Counted from the first letter of the stretch, positions 42,652-55,505 are shown. The stretch is 64,000 nt of DNA from Adiantum capillus-veneris (GCA_014529385.2 CM043958.1:84475025-84539024), one strand, 5' to 3'. A program made the numbers and translations. Notes: generated from the letters alone by a model not told the origin.

Positions 42652-44530
42652 TCCCACCTCACAAAGTGGGCCTGTTTGCTAAATTTGTCAATGAATGTCC
42701 AAATCCCATCATGCCCACTATGGGTTTTGGGATGATTAAAAATGAAATCCATAGCAATGCTTTTCCAAGGGCGGGAGGGTATGGGTAAAGGTTGTAGAAG
42801 TCCGTGTGCCTTATGCCTATCAACTTGACCTTTTGGCATACTAAGCAACTGCAAACAAACTCGTCCACATCCTTTTTGAGCCTTGTCCAGTAAAAGTAAC
42901 ACTCAACACCCTTCAAGGTGGTATCTATGCCGTGGTGGCCTGAAAAAGGAGGACAACGGCACTCTGTCAAAATCTTTTTCCTCAAAGGCTGTGTGACAAC
43001 AACACCATTTTTTGCATTAAATAACTGTCGCATATGGTTGCAAAATCAGGATCGATGGTGTACTGATCAATCATAACTTCAAAGCTTCGATGATGTATTG
43101 CGGAAATAGTCAGACTCAAGGGCTTTCTAGACACACATCTGCCACTAAATACTTTTGTCCCTGAACATGGACTATCTAGAAATGAAACTGTGACAAGATG
43201 TTAGCCGACCGAATCTACTTTTCCGAAAAGTGCTTCTGCGACAAGTAGCATAAACTCTGATGATTTGCGAAGACGGTAAAGTCAGCTCCTAGTAGATAGT
43301 GTCGCCACTGCGTAAGAGCATGGATAATTGCCAAAAGCTCTTTCTCATAAATCTGTGCAACCTGTCCAGGATGTGAAAACATCTTGCTCTCGTAAGCTAT
43401 GACATGGCCTTCTTTTATCAAAGTTTCTCCCATACTGCGACCACAAGCATCAGAGCAAACGTCAAATGACTTTTGGAAGTCTGGCAAGGCCAACAGTGGT
43501 CCCGTAGTCAACTTTTCCTTGAGAGTCTGAAAGGCTACAATCTTTGTCGGGCTGCAAGTAAAAGGAACCTCTTTCTGAGTCAGTACATGCAAAGGAGAAG
43601 CTATCTTTGCAAATTTTTGAATGAACCACCGATAATATGAGCACAAGTCCAGAAAGCTTCGAACTTCGTGAACATTCTTCAAATCAGGCCAGTCACAAAT
43701 AGTCTCAATTTTGGCCGGGTCTATCTAACCCCTTCTGCTGAGACAATGTATCACAAGAAATTTATCTTAGACAAGAAAAAACTCGCTCTTTTTTGCATTC
43801 ATAACCAATTTATGCTTCCGCAGTGCGTGGGAAACCTACAACAGGTGGTGTCTGTGTTTTGCTTCATTCTTGGAGAAGACGATAATGTCGTCAAAGTAAG
43901 CGTCCAAAAACGATCGGTACTCTCTGGAAATCTTATAATCATGTGGTTGAATGTAGCTAGAGCATTCGTATGGCCAAATGGCATCACCAAATATTCATAC
44001 AAACTCAAAAGTCGTCCTGAAAGCTGTCTTGGAGACGTCTCTAAGAGCAATTTGATCTAATAATAACCGGAACCCAAAAGTCTGTCGAGTTTATCATCAA
44101 TCCTCAGAATGGAGAATCTGTTATGGTCCATTATTTCTTCATTTTGGGCTCGGCTAACTTTGTAAGGTGGCCGATTTGGTGATGTACTACCGGGAATCAA
44201 ATCGATTGTGTGATCTTCAGGATGTGAAGGAGGCAACTCGCCTGGTAAACCCTCAGGGAAACAGTCAGCCTGAGGTTGCAGAAAATCTTGTCGTTCTTTT
44301 TTCAAGGTCTAACATATTCGATTTTTAATCATCATTCAGTTCTTTCAAGAAAATTGAATAAACAAAAATACTCGATTTCATCAAGTGGGATGGAGTCGCC
44401 TTTCAATTTTACATCAAGTACAATCTCTTTGCCCTTCTCATTCTCCAAGATGTCCTTCCTTGCCCTATAATCAACCACGAGAGTGTTCTTGGGGAACAAG
44501 GGATTCCTCGGAGGACGTCACACCCTTCCA
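42652..44530 (-). pseudogene. Element E pol remnant
   Basis: Frame 44305-44057 holds the RT N-terminus ([19 protein letters not shown], with a deletion of much of the fingers). Frame 44050-43799 has YLVMPFGHTNALATFNHM. 43682-43215 has the RT thumb and RNase H (FLDLCSYYRWFIQKFAKIAS, FDVCSDACG, YEKELLAIIHAL). 43033-42659 has the integrase zinc finger and core (GHHGIDTTLKGVECYFYWTR, CLVCQKVK, AMDFIF, FIDKFSKQAHF), ending at 42652 before the second catalytic Asp. Several frameshifts separate these. Confidence 0.85.
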
Positions 44531-44837
44531 AAGGCATGATGTAAGCAGTTGACATTTGTACTCTCCTCTGACAAACTTTTCCGCCAAGAATTTGTCCAAA
44601 TCTTCATTCTTTTGTTTAGTTCCCGCGCCGGATTTCAACTTTTCTTTGCCTGCCCACCGAGAGGTGTTATTTCTGTCAGATTCTCTCCAAAAACCCATGT
44701 GTAATCTAGGGTTTTTTATGGCTTATGCCTTGTAAGACAGAGCAATGAAGACAGGAGCGCGCCTGATGCGCGATGAAGTAAGGGTGGGAGTCGCTAATAA
44801 GTCCGGGGTCGGAGAGAATGGCTAATCTCTCACAAAA

Positions 44838-45665
<828 letters not shown>

Positions 45666-45686
45666 ATATATGTATATATATTATAA

Positions 45687-45726
<40 letters not shown>

Positions 45727-46286
45727 GGAGAGAGAGAGAGAGAGACGACAAGACCCGACATAGTTTCATCCCAAGAGCTATTGGCCCCTAAGTGTGGTGC
45801 CGCTTTCGGTATTTCTTTATCATTAATCATTACAATGTACAACTCCCAAGGGACCTCTACTCTCAGACTTTGCATCCAGATGCTCTGTAGAGTGAGGCCC
45901 CAAGGGCTCTTATAAATAGTACATGGGATGCCCAAAAGCAGAGCCCCAAAAGCAATCAGTCCAAAAGTACTTTCACCCAAAAGCTCTCGTCCCCAAAAGC
46001 TAGCGCTGGAGATTCCAAAAAGCAACCAGCATAATTTATGAAAATTCGTACAGCCTGCCATGTGGCACCTGTAGCGCAAATCGCCTACCACATCAGCATC
46101 CATACGATCTGCCACGTCAGCATGTCAACGCATTTTACGGAATCTCTTTCAGGATTCAAGCTTGTCTTTTAGGGTTTCGGGCCCTATGGATGGTGCTTCA
46201 TAAGTTCGTCAAGTTAGTTCGTTTAGTTTCTCTCATCCACTTGGCCATTTTTCTAGATAATCTTGCCACATCATCACTTTGGGACA

Positions 46287-47404
46287 TCCTGTGCTTTTCT
46301 GAAAGCATACCGGTTCTACCAAGAACAAACAAAGCACAATGGCGTTTATGGATTCTACAGAGTACCTACAACTTCTTCTCGACGAGCTTTGCGACATACT
46401 TTCGCGGCATCCTCGGCAGAATCTCCCGATGTTGTTAAGTTTTCAACAATTTCTAAACTACATGTTACCCCCTATGATGCCCCCTATAGTACCCCCTCCT
46501 TTGGCACTAGAAAGTGCAAGAGACTCTAACCGGAAACCTTCTCAGCCCTCTGTTCCAATTGGAGGGGGGCTTTAGAAACATGGTGCAGCTTGTCACCTTG
46601 ATCCAACGCATCCGTCTTTGCCACCACCATTGCCACCTGGGCACAATGGTTGGAGCTCGTATGGATTTCATTTCCATATGTGTGGTTTGCACCTAATGAA
46701 CCAAAGGACTTCAAGGATGACGGCATGACAGTCAATTTTTCACCTTTTCAGAGGTGGAACATTGGAAGAAAGCCTTGCAATTCCTCCAACAATTCGATAA
46801 AATCTATGCATTGGGAAATTATACAGAAGGATCAAAGGTCTCTAGAGCTACGGGATTAATTAAAGATGATGCTATGGAGTGGTGGAGTTCAATCATGACA
46901 CAACCGCATGCTCCAAGGGCTTGGCAAGCTTTCAAGAGTATTTTTGCACGAAGTTATATGACCTCCTTGTTTGAAGTCCAGATCTTGTCAGAATGGGTGC
47001 AACTTGAAAATGCTTGCCATGGAGACTATGGAGGACTACAACCAAAGGTTCCTCAACATCTACCTTCAGGTGTCTTTCTTTAAGATTATCTCCTTGGAGG
47101 ATTAGTGCAAGCGAGATACCATTGGACTACCATCACCTTTACAGGAATATTGCCTATCTAAACAAGTATCGACAATGCAAGAGTTTATGGACCATGTTGC
47201 GGTCGTCTACAAGCTTCTAAAAGGGAAGCTCGAGTGTACTGTAGAATAAACTCGAGCAAACAATCACAATTCTCGGCAGCAATAAAAAAATCCTTGGGAA
47301 TCTTGTGGAAGTCAATCTCAAGGGCACGTCATCAATGCGAAAACCTGTTATAAGAAGGCCGATGCTTTGAATGCTTTCGGATAGGGCATACTTGCCATTC
47401 TTGT
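46287..47404 (+). pseudogene. Plus-strand gypsy leader and gag remnant
   Basis: The leader TGTGCTTTTCTGAAAGCATAC matches that of element D. Gag starts MAFMDSTEYLQLLLDEL at 46339 and is Pro-rich to a stop at 46575. The capsid part (46754-47083) reads WKKALQFLQQFDKIYALGNY, AMEWWSSIMTQPHAPRAWQA and FKSIFARSYM. Frameshifts follow. A zinc knuckle CFECFRIGHTCHSC is encoded at 47363-47404. The pol region is absent, and the element's own LTR is replaced by element E at 46286. Confidence 0.8.
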
Positions 47405-48547
47405 TATATATGACATTAATTTTGAAAGCTCAAATTAATTGTGCAGAGCTTATGGCAAAATCAACGGCTTTTGCCACGTGCACATTGTTCTGTGTGCCAC
47501 GTGGACATGCTTGATCGACTGCTAGAACGAATTTTCCCCTTCTTCCTAGATAGGAGTGTCTAGAATCCTAGGAGGATTAGTACTGGAAATTTTGTGAGCC
47601 TATTCGCAGGAGTTGCATGTCTGGATGAGTCCATTAGATTATGTTTTCTAGTTTTGGAACCCTCTTCCATAAATGGTTTGTACATGCGCTTTGATAGACG
47701 TTATTACACTATGGTGGGCATTTGGCATGACATGCATATAGTTTTAGGTTAGAGGAATCCAACGAGCCATTCCCCGTGCCGTTCGAATTCCCGGGTGGAC
47801 GGATGTGCGACAGTTTTACCCGAAACTCATCCCTCGTCAAAAACTTAAAAATTAAATCATTTAACGATTTAATTTTTTGGGGTGGTGGACAGTTTACCTA
47901 CCTAAGCCTTATAAAGTTTATAACCAATGTCTTGCCCTACATAGGGAGCAATAGAGCCAGCCTTTTGATCAGATGAGCCAACGCCAGAGATCAGCCCAGC
48001 ATTTTTGCAGATCAACCCCTTGGCGTTTTGGACCTTTATCATGAGCACCCGCGCCGGGTCAGCCATAGCAGGCAGTGTTTTCAAATTTTAGCACTTTCCC
48101 TCTATGGAAGAGCCATGGATTTGCTAACGCTAGTCCCTATACATCAGTCCGGAGCTTTTGGCAGCACATTGAGCCTTTATCCTGGCCATTCCTTTGCCAC
48201 ATTGAGTGCTCACATCACTGTCCATTCCTTCTTTGCATCAAGTGCTCATATCACTGTCCATCGTTTGCTCCATTATCAGTAGCATTTTCAGCCCTGATTC
48301 CTGCGACAAATCTGCTGCATTTTGTGTGCTAGATCTGCGTTTTTGCAGCCATCTTTCAGCCCTTGATTCCTCTCACATCGGGAGTGCAAATCAGCCCCAA
48401 ATCTACCCCTTGGTGGCCATTAGCAACCCCACATCCAGAAGGATCCAAAGGTGCATCAAATCAGCACTGGAGGTGCTTCATCCCGAGGTGACATTCACCA
48501 TTCTAGTCAGTAGAGTTTGCACTCGAGGTATTGTATGTGTGTACATT
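47405..48547. other. No gene; old repeat sequence
   Basis: No supportable protein. From about 47930 the text is rich in CAGCATTT, TTTCAGCC and CACATTGAGTGCTCA words like element B. GTACATT at 48541-48547 abuts the first gypsy LTR; its last five bases, ACATT, are the expected left target duplication. Confidence 0.5.
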
Positions 48548-50138
48548 TGTCATAATAATCAATATCTAATTCTCCTAAATGATTTTCTCATATTAAACTG
48601 ATCATTTAATGTGGGGAAGTGCCAAGGGAGAAAAAGCTAGAATATTGGTTAAGTTAGCAGACCGGCCACAGTAGGGATCCAAAGGAGGGAAAATAGGGAT
48701 CCAAAGGGGGGTTATCTGCAAAAGAGCCATGTGAAACAACGGGCTAAAAAGACCCTAAGGTTCAGCCCATTAAGACTTCCAAAATGCTAAGGTTCCAAAA
48801 TTCAAAGGTTGTGTCCAAAGGTCAACCTTAGGGAAAATTGGATGCTTAGTGTGTGTGCCCAAAAAGTCTTTCTGCATCCCTACATGGGAGGGGGCGAGCC
48901 CCAAAGCTAGGGGATGAGAGAGAAAACCACACACACACACACAGGCTCCCTTTACACAAAGGGAATGAGGGACACATGTCAGCTCCCTAGGCCAGATGCC
49001 CACAAGGTGTGCCCAATTCCTATTGGAAGACCCTTGAAGTGGACCAATGAGAATTAAGCTAGAGTAAATCTAGTTTAATTAATTTAAAAACATTTAATAA
49101 AAGAAACCAATAAGAATTAAGTGTCCTAGAAGACTATTGGGCAGTCTCCCAAGGGGTCCAATGAGCATTCAGGAGCCCCATGGCTTGCCTGATTCCTATT
49201 GGCCAGGAGGCAAAGGGGTCCAATGAGAGTTTAGTTTAATTATTTAATTACCTAAAGCTCTCACAAAAGGGGAAAGGGGGACACATGTCAGAAGGCTATC
49301 ACTTATGCTGCTTAATCCCTATTGGCTTGACCTGGGGAGGTCCAATGAGGCAAAAGCCAGCCTAACTTAGCAGCTAGGGCTCGCCCAAGAGAGAGAGGGG
49401 GCTGATTTTTGCTTGGCATTGACACACACACTCTCACACTTGACCATGTGTGAAGGAAAAACACTCTATCTCCTCCCAAGCTTTAATGGAGAGCTCATCA
49501 CCTACTCCAAGCTTGTGAGATAGAAGCCTACATCAACACTCTCTTGGCATGTGGATGAAAATCCAGCCAAGAGCCAAGCTTCAATGCATGCTCATCTTCT
49601 CTACCAAGCTAATTACTAAGCTAAGCTATGCTAATATGAGTGATTATGTGAGGAGATGTACTTCTTTCTCGTAAGATACTTCTTTTTCCTCTCAATCTAC
49701 TCTCATACCCTGCTAGCTCTCACCATCTTCGAAGGTGTGTGAGGTCTTGGGTCTGAGAACGGGGATAATTCAAGTTGTGTTTGATTAAGTGTTTTGCTTG
49801 GTGTATGAAGCTTCCATCTTCATTGCACTAGCTAGTCTTGAAGGAACACAAAGAATTGTATTGTACAATGTCTCTCTTGATGGGAGAAACCATAATACAA
49901 AGCCTTTTGGAGGGGGGACCGGCTCCATGCAAATCCGGTCCTCAACTGTTGTCAATAGTTTAATTGCTCTCTCTTTTGAAAGTATTGTCGATGCTATCTA
50001 ACTAGGTGTTATGCTTTTTGTTGCTCTCTCCACCCAAGCACTCTTGTAATTATCATTAGGAATCTATTCTAATGAAATGCCCACTATGTTCATGCTAATT
50101 TCCGCTACAAATAAGATTTTAGGCCATTAAATGCTACA
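48548..50138 (+). repeat. LTR 1 of the tandem gypsy array
   Basis: 1591 bp, TGT...ACA. The U3 holds four ATTGG-N16/17-CCAAT modules (ATTGG at 49022, 49136, 49198 and 49321). A (CA)n tract lies at about 48928-48941. The 70-codon frame at 49789-50001 is conserved in LTR 2 simply because the LTRs are nearly identical. Confidence 0.97.
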
Positions 50139-50139
50139 T

Positions 50140-50151
50140 TGGTATCAGAGC
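50140..50151 (+). other. Primer binding site, array copy 1
   Basis: TGGTATCAGAGC one base after LTR 1, complementary to the initiator Met-tRNA 3' end. A roughly 400-nt leader (50152-50555) separates it from gag and shows no other feature. Confidence 0.9.
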
Positions 50152-50555
50152 TCAAGGTTTCTCTTTTCTTGCTCAAGAAGGGAGGTCCTCAAGCTAGCTA
50201 CAAATGGTTGGTATTATTAATTGCCTGTGAGTAAGTAGAATAGGGATTTTTCAGCCTTGCAGTGCGCCTGCCTTTGTGCAGTTAACGGGGCATCACCGTC
50301 GAGAGCTATGGTCTTAATAGTGGAGTCCTACGGGGCTTGCCTACGGCTTAACCACTATTGAGCTATTAGAAGCTTGACAGGAGCCGGTGCTGTTTTGGTG
50401 TCCAAAGGCCCTCTCTTCTATTCCTTGCAATTAATGGTATTCGAGCCGCGGGTACAGTAGCTTGAGTGCTTTTTCTAAAGGGGTAAAGAGGAGTAGCAAC
50501 TAGGGCTTGAAGTGCCAAAGTACACCTAAAAAGTTTACACCTAAAAATTGTTAGA

Positions 50556-53500
50556 ATGGCTGACAATATTAAAGAGAGTGAAGTTAATGTTGATAACTTT
50601 GATTTTGCTCATGAGCAAGCTACTAATGATGCTTCAATGCTTGTTAATTATCTTGTTTCTAGGCTTCAACAAGCCATGGGCAATCCATCTCTCCAAAGTG
50701 AAGTGCAACGGCAGCTCCGTGCTCACGGGATTCTCCAAGCTCATCACCATGACGAGAGAACACCTAGGAAGCCTCCTTGTGAGACTACCAAAAGAGGTCT
50801 CTCTCCGATTCGGGAAGAAGAAGAGAATCCATATGAAGGGCTCAAGAACTTACTTCTTGATGATGCATCTCCTTCCCAAAGGAGAACTCAAGAGCCTCCA
50901 CCGAAGGAACGAGAAAGAAGCGAGTCTCCCGCCACCTCGGCGGAGATGGCTCCACGAAGACGGCGGGCTAAACGCTCTCCATCACCACCAAAGCGGAGAA
51001 GACCATCACACTCTTCTCCACGCCATAATTCAAAGAGGGATGATAAAAAGCAAGAGAAGAAAAAGGCGAGAAAGAGGACACCCTCTTCTCCATCTTCTTT
51101 ATCCTCTTCCTCTTATGAAAGCTATGGTGAAGACGACAAAGATCAAGACAAGAAAAAGGCGAGAAAGAGGTCACCCTCTTCTCCACCTTCTTCAAATTCT
51201 GCATCTTCTGAAGAAAGTGATGGTGCAACTTTTGAACCATCAAAAAGAAGAGGCCATAGGAAATCCTATGCCGCATGGAAGAGGTCGTCCAAGCTGAAGA
51301 AATTCAAAGAGGGAGGGAAGAGCATCTCTTTCCTTACCTATGATGGTACCTTTGGTGCTACAGACAAAGTTTTGGCCTTTATCCAGCAATTCGATGCGGC
51401 GTTTGGAGATGAGGGCTTCACGGAGTCCTCTAAGCTACGCCATGTAGCTATGCACTTTCAAAAGTCCGCCAGACAATGGTGGTCTAGCCTACGAGCCAAC
51501 GGTGAAGCTCCACGAACATGGAAGGCTTTAAGAGCTTCCATTATGAAGCAGTTTTTGGCCACCGATGCCAAAGACAAAGTACTCACCGAATGGCGAAGCT
51601 TAAAGCTCTCTCCCAATGAATCCATCCACAAATATGTAGACAAGTTTTGGGACTTACAACTCAAAGCCACTGTCTTCAAAAGGTTGGATTTTGGAGAGCA
51701 AAAGCAACAATTTTGTGCGGGCTTAACCGAAGAAATGGCGGAGTATGTCAACTCCCAAAGGCCACGTACCATATCGGCGGTAATACATCATACTATGGTG
51801 GCCTCGCGAATCAATTTCCAAACGGGGGGTAAAAGAAATAATAAGCCCCCGGAAAACAAGGGTTCCAATGAGCCTAAGGGGAAGGACAATGTCCAAAAGT
51901 CTCCTAAGGGCAATTCCAACAAAGCCAAAGAGAAGGGAGTTTACAAAGGAAAGAATAAACTCTCTCCTGAAGAGCTTGAGCGTTATCGTAAAGATAACCG
52001 GTGTTACAAGTGCGGCGAACAAGGGCATGCGTACCGCGCTTGTCCCCAAAAGAACAACCGCCAAGATCCTCCTAGAGCTTCTTTGGTTGAAATCCAAGAG
52101 GAGGAGATTCATCAAACTCACCACAAAGGATCTCCTCTATGCCATGCTTGGGGAAAGGTAAGAGAACATGATGCTTTTATTCTCTTTGACCCTGGTTCTA
52201 CTCACAATTTCATATCTATGGAGTTAGCCACCAAGCTAGGCATACAATCCTACGAGATGGGAGATATCCTACCCGCAGACAGTGCCTTCAAGGGGCAAGA
52301 AGCTTCAGTCACTCCCTTAATCGGGAAATTGAGGCTTCATGTCCAAGGCTATGTGGACAAAGAGGATTTCTTTATCTCTCCTCTCAAGCATGAGGATGTA
52401 ATCCTAGGGGCACCATGGTTTGACCGTCTGGCTGCCCATGTTAAATTTCCTGAAAGGAGAATCTCCTTTAAGTTCAGGGAAAAGGACATGTATATAGATG
52501 CTAGCGAGATGGGTAACACCATCCCCATTGTACATACACCAGCTTTCAACAAGTCAATAAAGAGCTCTATTTCCGTGTACATGATTTTTGTTAAAGATTC
52601 TCAAAATGAACCTAATGCTTTAGCAAAAGAAAATAAAAGCAACCAAAAGGAATTAGAGTTATCCAATTTTCTCAAGGGGTTTCAAGATGTCTTTATTGAC
52701 GACATCCCTTGTGAGCTACCTCCTAAACGAGGTAATGACGACCATGCAATTGAACTTCTTCCAGGAAGTTCACCGCCTAACAAACCTCTTTATAGAGTTT
52801 CTCAAGCTCAACAAGAGGAGATTATGCGGCAAGTGCATGAGTTAATTGAGAAGGGCATGGTTAGGCCTAGCTCATCTCCATTTTGCTCACCTGTGCTATT
52901 AGTGCAAAAGAAAGACGGCACATATCGTATGTGTGTCGACTATAGAGCACTAAATAGGATCACTATCAAAAATAGGTTTCCCGTTCCATGGGTAGAAGAC
53001 CTATTTGATAAGCTACAAGGATCGACCTACTTCAGTAGGATTGACCTAAAAAGTGGCTATCATCAAATAAGGATAGTTGATCAAGACATTGTAAAGACCG
53101 CATTTCGTACTACATTTGGTCTTTACGAATACATTGTCATGCCTTTTGGCTTGACTAATGCACCAGCCACATTTAACCGCTTGATGGAGAAGCTGTTCAG
53201 ACCTCATCGAACCTTCACTGGAGTGTTCTTTGATGATATTATCATCTACTCTAATTCATTAGAGGAACACAAGCAACACCTCCAGGTAATATTTCAAGTT
53301 TTAAGAGAGAATAAACTTTATGTTAATCGAAAGAAAAGTGAATTTTTCTTGCAAGAGATTCAATATTTAGGTCACATTATCTCTCAAGATGGAATCCAAA
53401 TGGATCCATCCAAGTTAGAGGTAATAAAAGGATGGCCTAAACCAAGGAATCTTCATGAACTAAGAAGCTTTATAGGTATGTGTGCATACTATAGACGCTT

Positions 53501-55505
53501 CATAGAAAAGTTCTCACAAATTGCGGGACCATTACATGACCTAACAAAGAAAAATGTTAGGTATACGTGGTCTGCTAAGGAGAACAATGCTTTCGAAAAG
53601 CTTAAAGAAAAGCTTATCTCTCAACCTGTGCTTACACTACCGGATCTCTCAAAATCATTTGAGGTCCAATGTGATGCTTGTGGTGATTGCCTTGGGGCTG
53701 TTTTGCTCCAAGAAGGGCACGCCATAGGCTATGAGAGTCGAAGGCTCGACCCTGTTGAGCAAGCTCTAGGCATATACGAAAAAGAACTCCTTGCAGTTCT
53801 ACATGCCTTAGACTCATGGAAGCACTATTTATTGGGGACTCCTTTCATTCTGCGAACGGATCACCAAAGTCTTAAGTACTTCATGACGCAGACCAAGCTC
53901 TCCGACAAACAAATGAGGTGGGCAAATTTCCTTTCGCAATTTCATTTTCATATTGCTCACATTGCTGGCAAGCATAATCAAGTAGCCGATGCACTCTCAA
54001 GACGACCGAGAGTGAATGCGGTTTCCATAGCAACTCACAATGATCTATCTTCAATGATAGATGAGTATGCTATTGATCCCGATTTTAGAGATGTGATTTC
54101 AGCCCTTGCATTAGGGAAGAAAGAAGAACCATTTACTTTACAAGATGGTTATCTTCTCTATGGCAATAGACTATGCGTTACTAACTCACTACGTGAGAAA
54201 GTAATGTATGAATCTCATGCTCCCCCATATGCGGGGCATAGAGGGATTCAGTCTACCCTAAAGGGAATTGAAACATATTTCTATTGGCCTACCATGAAAG
54301 TGAACATACATGAGTATGTTTCCAAATGTGTGGTATGTCAAAAGACAAAATTTGATAGAGGGAAGCAACTTGGATTGCTTCAACCCTTGCCAATCCCTAA
54401 TTCACCGTGGGAGAGCATATCCATGGATTTTATCTTTGGATTGCCTAAGTCTATCCATGGGAATACGGGAATATGGACGATAGTAGACAAGTTTAGTAAA
54501 CAAGCTCATTTTATACCTGTCAAAAAGACTATCAAAGCCCATCAAATGGCAACCCTCTTCATTTCACAAATTTTTAAGTACCATGGCTTGCCAATGTCCA
54601 TAGTGTCGGATAGAGATCCTAGAATGACCAGTAATTTCTGGAAGGGTCTCTTTGAGAATTTAGGAACAAGGCTAAACTTCTCTTCGGCCTATCATCCACA
54701 AACTGATGGCCAAAGTGAAATAGCTAACCTAACTATTCTCGATCTACTAAAAGCCTATGTAACGGAAGTAGATCAAAGATCCCAATGGGAGAAGTACTTA
54801 CCCTTAGTAGAGTATGCTTACAATAACACTGTACATACTTCTACAGGAAAAGCACCTTTCGAGGTAATTGAGGGAAGATCAAAAAGTCCCTTGCTACTTA
54901 AGGTACATGGGAAGATCTTCGCTGCAGATGAGTATAGCCGAGACCTACAAGAATCTTTCCAAAAGATTAAGGATGCTATCTCTATCTCACAGCAAAGGCA
55001 AAAGGCTGCTGCTGACAAGCACAGAAGAGCCCAAGCCTTTAAAGAAAACGATTGGGTCTTGTTAAAGTTTCCCAAGGCTCGATTAAGGCACACGACGGGC
55101 AAGAATCCTACGGGCCACCAAAAGTACTATGCTAAACTAGCAAAAAGGTACTATGGTCCCTTCCAGATTCTTAGGCCAATCAATGAGATGGCCTATCAAC
55201 TTAAGTTGCCCAATCATTGGCTCATACACAATGCTTTTCATGTGAGCCTTTTAAAGCCTTACAAAGGAGAGCCACCTCAAGAACCAACTATTGAAGACCC
55301 ACCGGAGATCGAGGACCACGAGGAGGTGCTGCAGCCCGAGTCCATTCTCCGACATGAAGACAAGGTATTAAGAGGCGGTAAGACTATCATACGATATCTT
55401 ATTAAGTTTAAGAATTATCCTTTTGAAGATGCTAGATGGATGCAAGGCATACAATTAAAGGATAACCTAAACCTTGTCAATGCTTACAATGCTTCCCAAG
55501 AGTAA
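50556..55505 (+). CDS. Intact gypsy gag-pol polyprotein (1649 aa) with chromodomain
   Basis: Single frame from ATG 50556 to TAA 55503-55505. Gag: residues about 95-250 are Arg/Ser/Lys-rich with a repeated KKKARKRxPSSP block; the capsid region is near 275-400 (QWWSSLRANGEAPRTWKALR). Zinc knuckle CYKCGEQGHAYRAC starts at 483. Protease Asp545 is in [29 protein letters not shown] (Asp830) and FFDDIIIYS (Asp893-894). RNase H: Asp1040, Glu1077, Asp1102. Integrase: HHCC zinc finger ending CVVCQK, then Asp1291, Asp1352 and Glu1388 (35 residues between the last two). The C-terminus ends in a chromodomain-like IIRYLIKFKNYPFEDARW (to 1628), as in chromoviruses, where it directs integration to marked chromatin. 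Residue 745 is Leu where copy 2 and relatives have Pro (PPYRVSQAQ). It appears competent apart from that possible change. Confidence 0.96.
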   Translation: MADNIKESEVNVDNFDFAHEQATNDASMLVNYLVSRLQQAMGNPSLQSEVQRQLRAHGILQAHHHDERTPRKPPCETTKRGLSPIREEEENPYEGLKNLLLDDASPSQRRTQEPPPKERERSESPATSAEMAPRRRRAKRSPSPPKRRRPSHSSPRHNSKRDDKKQEKKKARKRTPSSPSSLSSSSYESYGEDDKDQDKKKARKRSPSSPPSSNSASSEESDGATFEPSKRRGHRKSYAAWKRSSKLKKFKEGGKSISFLTYDGTFGATDKVLAFIQQFDAAFGDEGFTESSKLRHVAMHFQKSARQWWSSLRANGEAPRTWKALRASIMKQFLATDAKDKVLTEWRSLKLSPNESIHKYVDKFWDLQLKATVFKRLDFGEQKQQFCAGLTEEMAEYVNSQRPRTISAVIHHTMVASRINFQTGGKRNNKPPENKGSNEPKGKDNVQKSPKGNSNKAKEKGVYKGKNKLSPEELERYRKDNRCYKCGEQGHAYRACPQKNNRQDPPRASLVEIQEEEIHQTHHKGSPLCHAWGKVREHDAFILFDPGSTHNFISMELATKLGIQSYEMGDILPADSAFKGQEASVTPLIGKLRLHVQGYVDKEDFFISPLKHEDVILGAPWFDRLAAHVKFPERRISFKFREKDMYIDASEMGNTIPIVHTPAFNKSIKSSISVYMIFVKDSQNEPNALAKENKSNQKELELSNFLKGFQDVFIDDIPCELPPKRGNDDHAIELLPGSSPPNKPLYRVSQAQQEEIMRQVHELIEKGMVRPSSSPFCSPVLLVQKKDGTYRMCVDYRALNRITIKNRFPVPWVEDLFDKLQGSTYFSRIDLKSGYHQIRIVDQDIVKTAFRTTFGLYEYIVMPFGLTNAPATFNRLMEKLFRPHRTFTGVFFDDIIIYSNSLEEHKQHLQVIFQVLRENKLYVNRKKSEFFLQEIQYLGHIISQDGIQMDPSKLEVIKGWPKPRNLHELRSFIGMCAYYRRFIEKFSQIAGPLHDLTKKNVRYTWSAKENNAFEKLKEKLISQPVLTLPDLSKSFEVQCDACGDCLGAVLLQEGHAIGYESRRLDPVEQALGIYEKELLAVLHALDSWKHYLLGTPFILRTDHQSLKYFMTQTKLSDKQMRWANFLSQFHFHIAHIAGKHNQVADALSRRPRVNAVSIATHNDLSSMIDEYAIDPDFRDVISALALGKKEEPFTLQDGYLLYGNRLCVTNSLREKVMYESHAPPYAGHRGIQSTLKGIETYFYWPTMKVNIHEYVSKCVVCQKTKFDRGKQLGLLQPLPIPNSPWESISMDFIFGLPKSIHGNTGIWTIVDKFSKQAHFIPVKKTIKAHQMATLFISQIFKYHGLPMSIVSDRDPRMTSNFWKGLFENLGTRLNFSSAYHPQTDGQSEIANLTILDLLKAYVTEVDQRSQWEKYLPLVEYAYNNTVHTSTGKAPFEVIEGRSKSPLLLKVHGKIFAADEYSRDLQESFQKIKDAISISQQRQKAAADKHRRAQAFKENDWVLLKFPKARLRHTTGKNPTGHQKYYAKLAKRYYGPFQILRPINEMAYQLKLPNHWLIHNAFHVSLLKPYKGEPPQEPTIEDPPEIEDHEEVLQPESILRHEDKVLRGGKTIIRYLIKFKNYPFEDARWMQGIQLKDNLNLVNAYNASQE

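Noticed and set aside
50548-51297. 249-codon frame overlapping gag of array copy 1 (and 57864-58613 in copy 2)
   Set aside because: It lies in another frame over the low-complexity RS-rich gag segment. Its presence in both copies only reflects their near identity.
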